The notes below the pieces were generated by a model. That model was not told where the DNA came from and did not search any database. It worked only from the letters and a program-made list of their open reading frames with translations. Positions 5,498-5,666 of a stretch of DNA of 5,666 bases are shown piece by piece (within the stretch, counting starts at the first letter, position 1; every line of letters starts with the position of its first letter). The position numbers were made by a program, and so were the translations under genes. Source of the DNA: Thermococcus sp. (GTDB lineage Archaea > Methanobacteriota_B > Thermococci > Thermococcales > Thermococcaceae); assembly GCA_021157445.1 (NCBI GenBank), contig JAGGWM010000052.1:1-5666 (forward strand). Reading direction: 5' to 3'.

Positions 5498-5666
5498 GGC
5501 TAGGGCAGAGATAATCTGGGATTATAGAGATGAAAGTACCGCTAAGGCCATTGCTGAGGCTGTTGAAGTTGACAATCTGAATCTACCAGAAAACTTTAAA
5601 TTTAGAACTTACTGGGAAGATGGTAGAGTCATAACAAAAGTTAAATACCTTGGTGAGATTGAAAGC
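5487..5666 (+). CDS. pcc1: KEOPS complex subunit Pcc1 (partial, cut by the window end)
   Basis: The 60 visible residues start [17 protein letters not shown] first strand is followed by a helix holding [12 protein letters not shown] (19-30), then [18 protein letters not shown], a beta hairpin. This is the Pcc1 pattern: a strand, a helix with a small-residue face ending in an acidic-Asn pair, then two strands. Pcc1 is the small dimerising subunit that holds Kae1 in KEOPS, which transfers threonylcarbamoyl to A37 of ANN-reading tRNAs (t6A). The usual length is about 75-85 residues, so some 15-25 are missing beyond the edge. The ATG overlaps the end of the recJ-like gene by 11 nt, showing co-transcription and probable coupling. 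In related genomes I recall rps3ae following in this cluster; that lies outside the window. Confidence 0.8.
   Translation, partial: MKIRARAEIIWDYRDESTAKAIAEAVEVDNLNLPENFKFRTYWEDGRVITKVKYLGEIES

Overview
The window is chromosomal DNA from a hyperthermophilic euryarchaeon of the order Thermococcales, most likely Thermococcus or a close relative. The S15 protein is a full-length archaeal S15 that reads like Thermococcus/Pyrococcus S15 throughout. Start codons follow GGTGG or GGAGG Shine-Dalgarno sites, promoters are of TATA/BRE type, and the AT-rich coding sequence uses AGA/AGG and ATA freely. Nothing looks foreign in base composition, and I see no transposon, tRNA, rRNA or CRISPR array.

Left part (1-2679): a lipid-linked glycosylation block. 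Two minus-strand genes, 6 nt apart, encode a HAD-phosphatase/polyprenyl-phosphate glycosyltransferase fusion (440 aa) and a small DUF2304 membrane protein (120 aa). Divergent from them, across a 78-nt spacer, lies a polytopic GlcNAc-1-phosphate transferase of the GPT/MraY/WecA family (298 aa from its Shine-Dalgarno-supported ATG). Together they look like the start of dolichol-linked glycan assembly (sugar-1-P onto dolichyl phosphate) plus the supply of a dolichyl-P-activated sugar.

Middle (2651-3385): a solitary Cas6-family gene on the minus strand, with no other cas gene and no array in the window. It keeps the fold signatures and the C-terminal glycine-rich loop, but by my hand alignment it lacks the Tyr/His/Lys triad of P. 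furiosus Cas6. Its 3' end overlaps the GPT gene tail-to-tail by 29 bp.

Right part (3386-5666): a 197-nt divergent promoter region, then a plus-strand operon rps15 - recJ-like DHH nuclease (GAN/Cdc45 family) - pcc1 (KEOPS subunit, cut by the window end). This joins translation, replication and tRNA t6A modification. Both the rps15 and the recJ Shine-Dalgarno sites lie in the 3' arm of a CACC/GGTG-type hairpin. The rps15 leader is also unusually GC-rich, with two mutually exclusive hairpins. I consider this possible leader-based control of the operon the most interesting unannotated signal here. No wholly new system is visible.
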